Shown in pieces: positions 63,501 to 64,000 of a stretch of DNA of 64,000 nucleotides (positions are counted from its first letter, which is position 1; each line of letters begins with the position of its first letter). The notes under the pieces were generated by a model. That model ran no database searches and had not been told where the DNA came from. It saw only the letters and a list, made by a program, of their open reading frames with translations. Made by a program: the position numbers and the translations under genes. This DNA comes from G963556115 sp963678205 (GTDB lineage Bacteria; Planctomycetota; SZUA-567). The DNA lies in NCBI GenBank assembly GCA_963678205.1, contig OY782760.1, positions 372,001 to 436,000 on the forward strand, given 5' to 3'.

Positions 63501-64000
63501 AAGAGAATATGTTTTTAATAACAATAGTGCTTCTATTAAGGGTACAATAAAATATTCAGGAACTCGCGGCTGGGAATATAAAGAAAATTTTGTGAACTTA
63601 AATAATGAATTACGACTTGGAATAATAGAAGAGATCCTTTCAAAATCAACTTTTGGTATAAATGTTTCAAACTTTGAATTACCACATCTTACTACTCCTG
63701 GAACAAGCTTTATTATTAATTATAATGCTGACATAACAGATTTTCTTAGTGAAAATATTGATGGAGAATATGGCATCCCTTTAGCTCTGCCAGAAATTAA
63801 ACTCCTTCCATCACACGATGTAAATAACCGTAAAACACCTTATCATTTATCAAATTTTATTGCTGCTCACGACAAATATACATATGTCCTACCACAAAAT
63901 TCTTCTATAAATGATCTTCCCAAGGACATTATTATTCGCGCAAAATTCGGATACTATTCTCTATGTTTCTCCCAGGAAAATAACAAGATAATTATGGAGC
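60517..64000 (+). CDS. Large exported TPR / DUF3857 / transglutaminase-like protein (partial, 3' end missing)
   Basis: An uninterrupted reading frame of 1161 codons from the ATG at 60517 to the window edge. A signal peptide (1-25: KYLSLVLLFMFLSHTIKSA) is followed by an alpha/beta N-terminal region and helical TPR-like repeats (about 300-620: YNQEYDKALTKWQEAINNNP, ARAKKMYKESLELDSGNY). A DUF3857-like domain (about 630-800: VDTYGELLQARTILPE, PAVAPGAIIEHAYL) precedes a transglutaminase-like core (about 850-960). In that core the Cys position reads Ala 888 (LLQKAGSKQNLMLAML) and the His position reads Asp 933 (NNFIDYLIIA), so it looks catalytically dead. The same order of domains is seen in exported proteins of Planctomycetes, Lentisphaera and Bacteroidetes. 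It probably acts in the periplasm or at the outer membrane. Confidence 0.8.
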   Translation, partial: MHIILNKYLSLVLLFMFLSHTIKSAHTEEITPSENLFVSGDYEALFLDNLKRAKENPKESYLPLLITRDINKQFLSKTNIGKNKLIDLINNKTLTPLSNNLAQQMLASIYSIEGNEYKATELRRESGIIPTWRIAGAFGEYEQASFYQSFAPEGGIDFSIFMKGLGKDVTWRLMSENVCLNGFTPYKWISPQRGVLYLYTQFKLQKENYIVLENNGQGAFSFWVDGIECGTSDFMQKEVGKTVRFKSLTTLSSGWHQLLVKLYADNKDSEEIFRILGSDLKPIENIEYDLKQLHGENHFGKALWKKLEHDISTYTTAEQALYYQYNQEYDKALTKWQEAINNNPDNPALHIYYATCAGQAFNILPGPMRTSIVKREALKALELYPEAISALLILGDHERQNKRYSKSDFYYSKVLEINPKNIIAYGAKIRIALENDWFPETSKWLENLSKLYPDSYISCLLKSIYYNRLGQIKQSAEILEKAYKLDRNNIIIATDCIRAYFASDNTAKALEILDSLPLYYKERVEILLLKSEILSRTGKFTKAINSLKQSLEAVGNDPGILKIQGDIFFTAKDYARAKKMYKESLELDSGNYSLRRLLAGLEGKNYKFWTEFSLNTTEKIDEFIKNHTKYFGSTARLIDQTVLAVHNGGGYSNYTHELQAVLTESGINKAAIVDTYGELLQARTILPERSRSLEPIILKGSRNITMPAVAPGAIIEHAYLNETPTPHDKHLRFPKWYFRSPNSQESFLFSQYIVRVPKGVEFTYATRNLNREVEFTVNEEEDGTKNYIWTGKNMPEAIHEEGSPAIGSTLPYVAIALNHSWNDIHSSMLTSYLGKTIPTIDIINKVNELSRNTITKKDVIKNIYNFVNREITPSGSRSPASHILLQKAGSKQNLMLAMLHAADVNAELVAVRPPSNILYDPIWKLPTDNNFIDYLIIAKDGDGNDIWLDPRARYAAAGEIGEDFCGGTGFILGLNKSEFVTVPQAPESRYTIERSREYVFNNNSASIKGTIKYSGTRGWEYKENFVNLNNELRLGIIEEILSKSTFGINVSNFELPHLTTPGTSFIINYNADITDFLSENIDGEYGIPLALPEIKLLPSHDVNNRKTPYHLSNFIAAHDKYTYVLPQNSSINDLPKDIIIRAKFGYYSLCFSQENNKIIME

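Noticed and set aside
1..64000. Prophage, insertion sequence or defence island
   Set aside because: No transposase, integrase, phage structural, restriction or Cas gene is seen; codon use and gene content are uniform across the window.

Overview
The window is a gene-dense, low-GC bacterial chromosome segment with about 49 protein genes and one tRNA. Lipoproteins with lipoboxes, a TolB-like propeller, a LolA-like lipoprotein, an MMPL/RND exporter and LspA point to a diderm. Flagellin, an FlgN-like chaperone, CheR and a methyl-accepting chemotaxis protein point to a motile cell. CbiD and CbiE indicate the anaerobic, early-cobalt cobalamin route. An archaeal-type IMP cyclohydrolase (PurO), TrpB2 and the Lentisphaera/Planctomycete flavour of several envelope proteins make a PVC-type or similar deep-branching phylum plausible. 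No rRNA is present, so the phylum is a guess. I see no phage, insertion sequence, CRISPR array or obvious island; it reads as ordinary chromosome with several lineage-specific genes.

Region 1-4.4 kb (minus strand): a TolB-like lipoprotein, a CsgG-like lipoprotein, a GT87-type membrane glycosyltransferase, a small unknown gene and the start of trpB2. Region 4.6-10.6 kb: priA, a small exported protein, an EAL-HDOD protein, an ABC ATPase and a glutaredoxin. Region 10.7-13.7 kb (minus): tRNA-Cys, pyrD, an iron alcohol dehydrogenase and lspA, separated by clear terminators. Region 13.9-26.4 kb (plus): cheR, an isolated 76-residue unknown, then lipoprotein / zinc-ribbon / MMPL exporter / inositol-phosphatase-family / NAD kinase. 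It ends with a tightly packed signalling set: HD-GYP N-terminal-like protein, HDOD protein, PAS histidine kinase and membrane M48 protease.

Region 26.4-31 kb (minus): FlrB-like kinase, FlgN-like chaperone, RluA-type pseudouridine synthase, glutathione peroxidase and YchF. Region 31.2-32.9 kb: cbiD-cbiE. Region 33.1-43.4 kb is mostly motility and sensing: phosphoesterase, DUF3795 protein, a receptor-like sensor lacking any output domain beside its full-length paralogue, flagellin with an elaborate upstream region, a Gfo/Idh/MocA oxidoreductase and an unrecognised 635-residue protein made of two copies of a helical domain.

Region 43.7-56.3 kb (minus): a REC-kinase-REC hybrid and a giant multi-sensor hybrid kinase directly downstream of an enlarged ligA, then purE, purO and hemL. 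Region 56.4-64 kb (plus): a cobA-hemD fusion, a TPR membrane protein, mnmA and the first 1161 codons of a large TPR / DUF3857 / transglutaminase-like protein that runs off the window.

The best candidates for something undescribed are the duplicated-domain protein near flagellin, the HDOD-kinase-protease operon, the output-less receptor paralogue and the probably inactive transglutaminase-like giant at the right edge. All positions and motifs were read by eye; family names rest on recognised motifs, not on searches.
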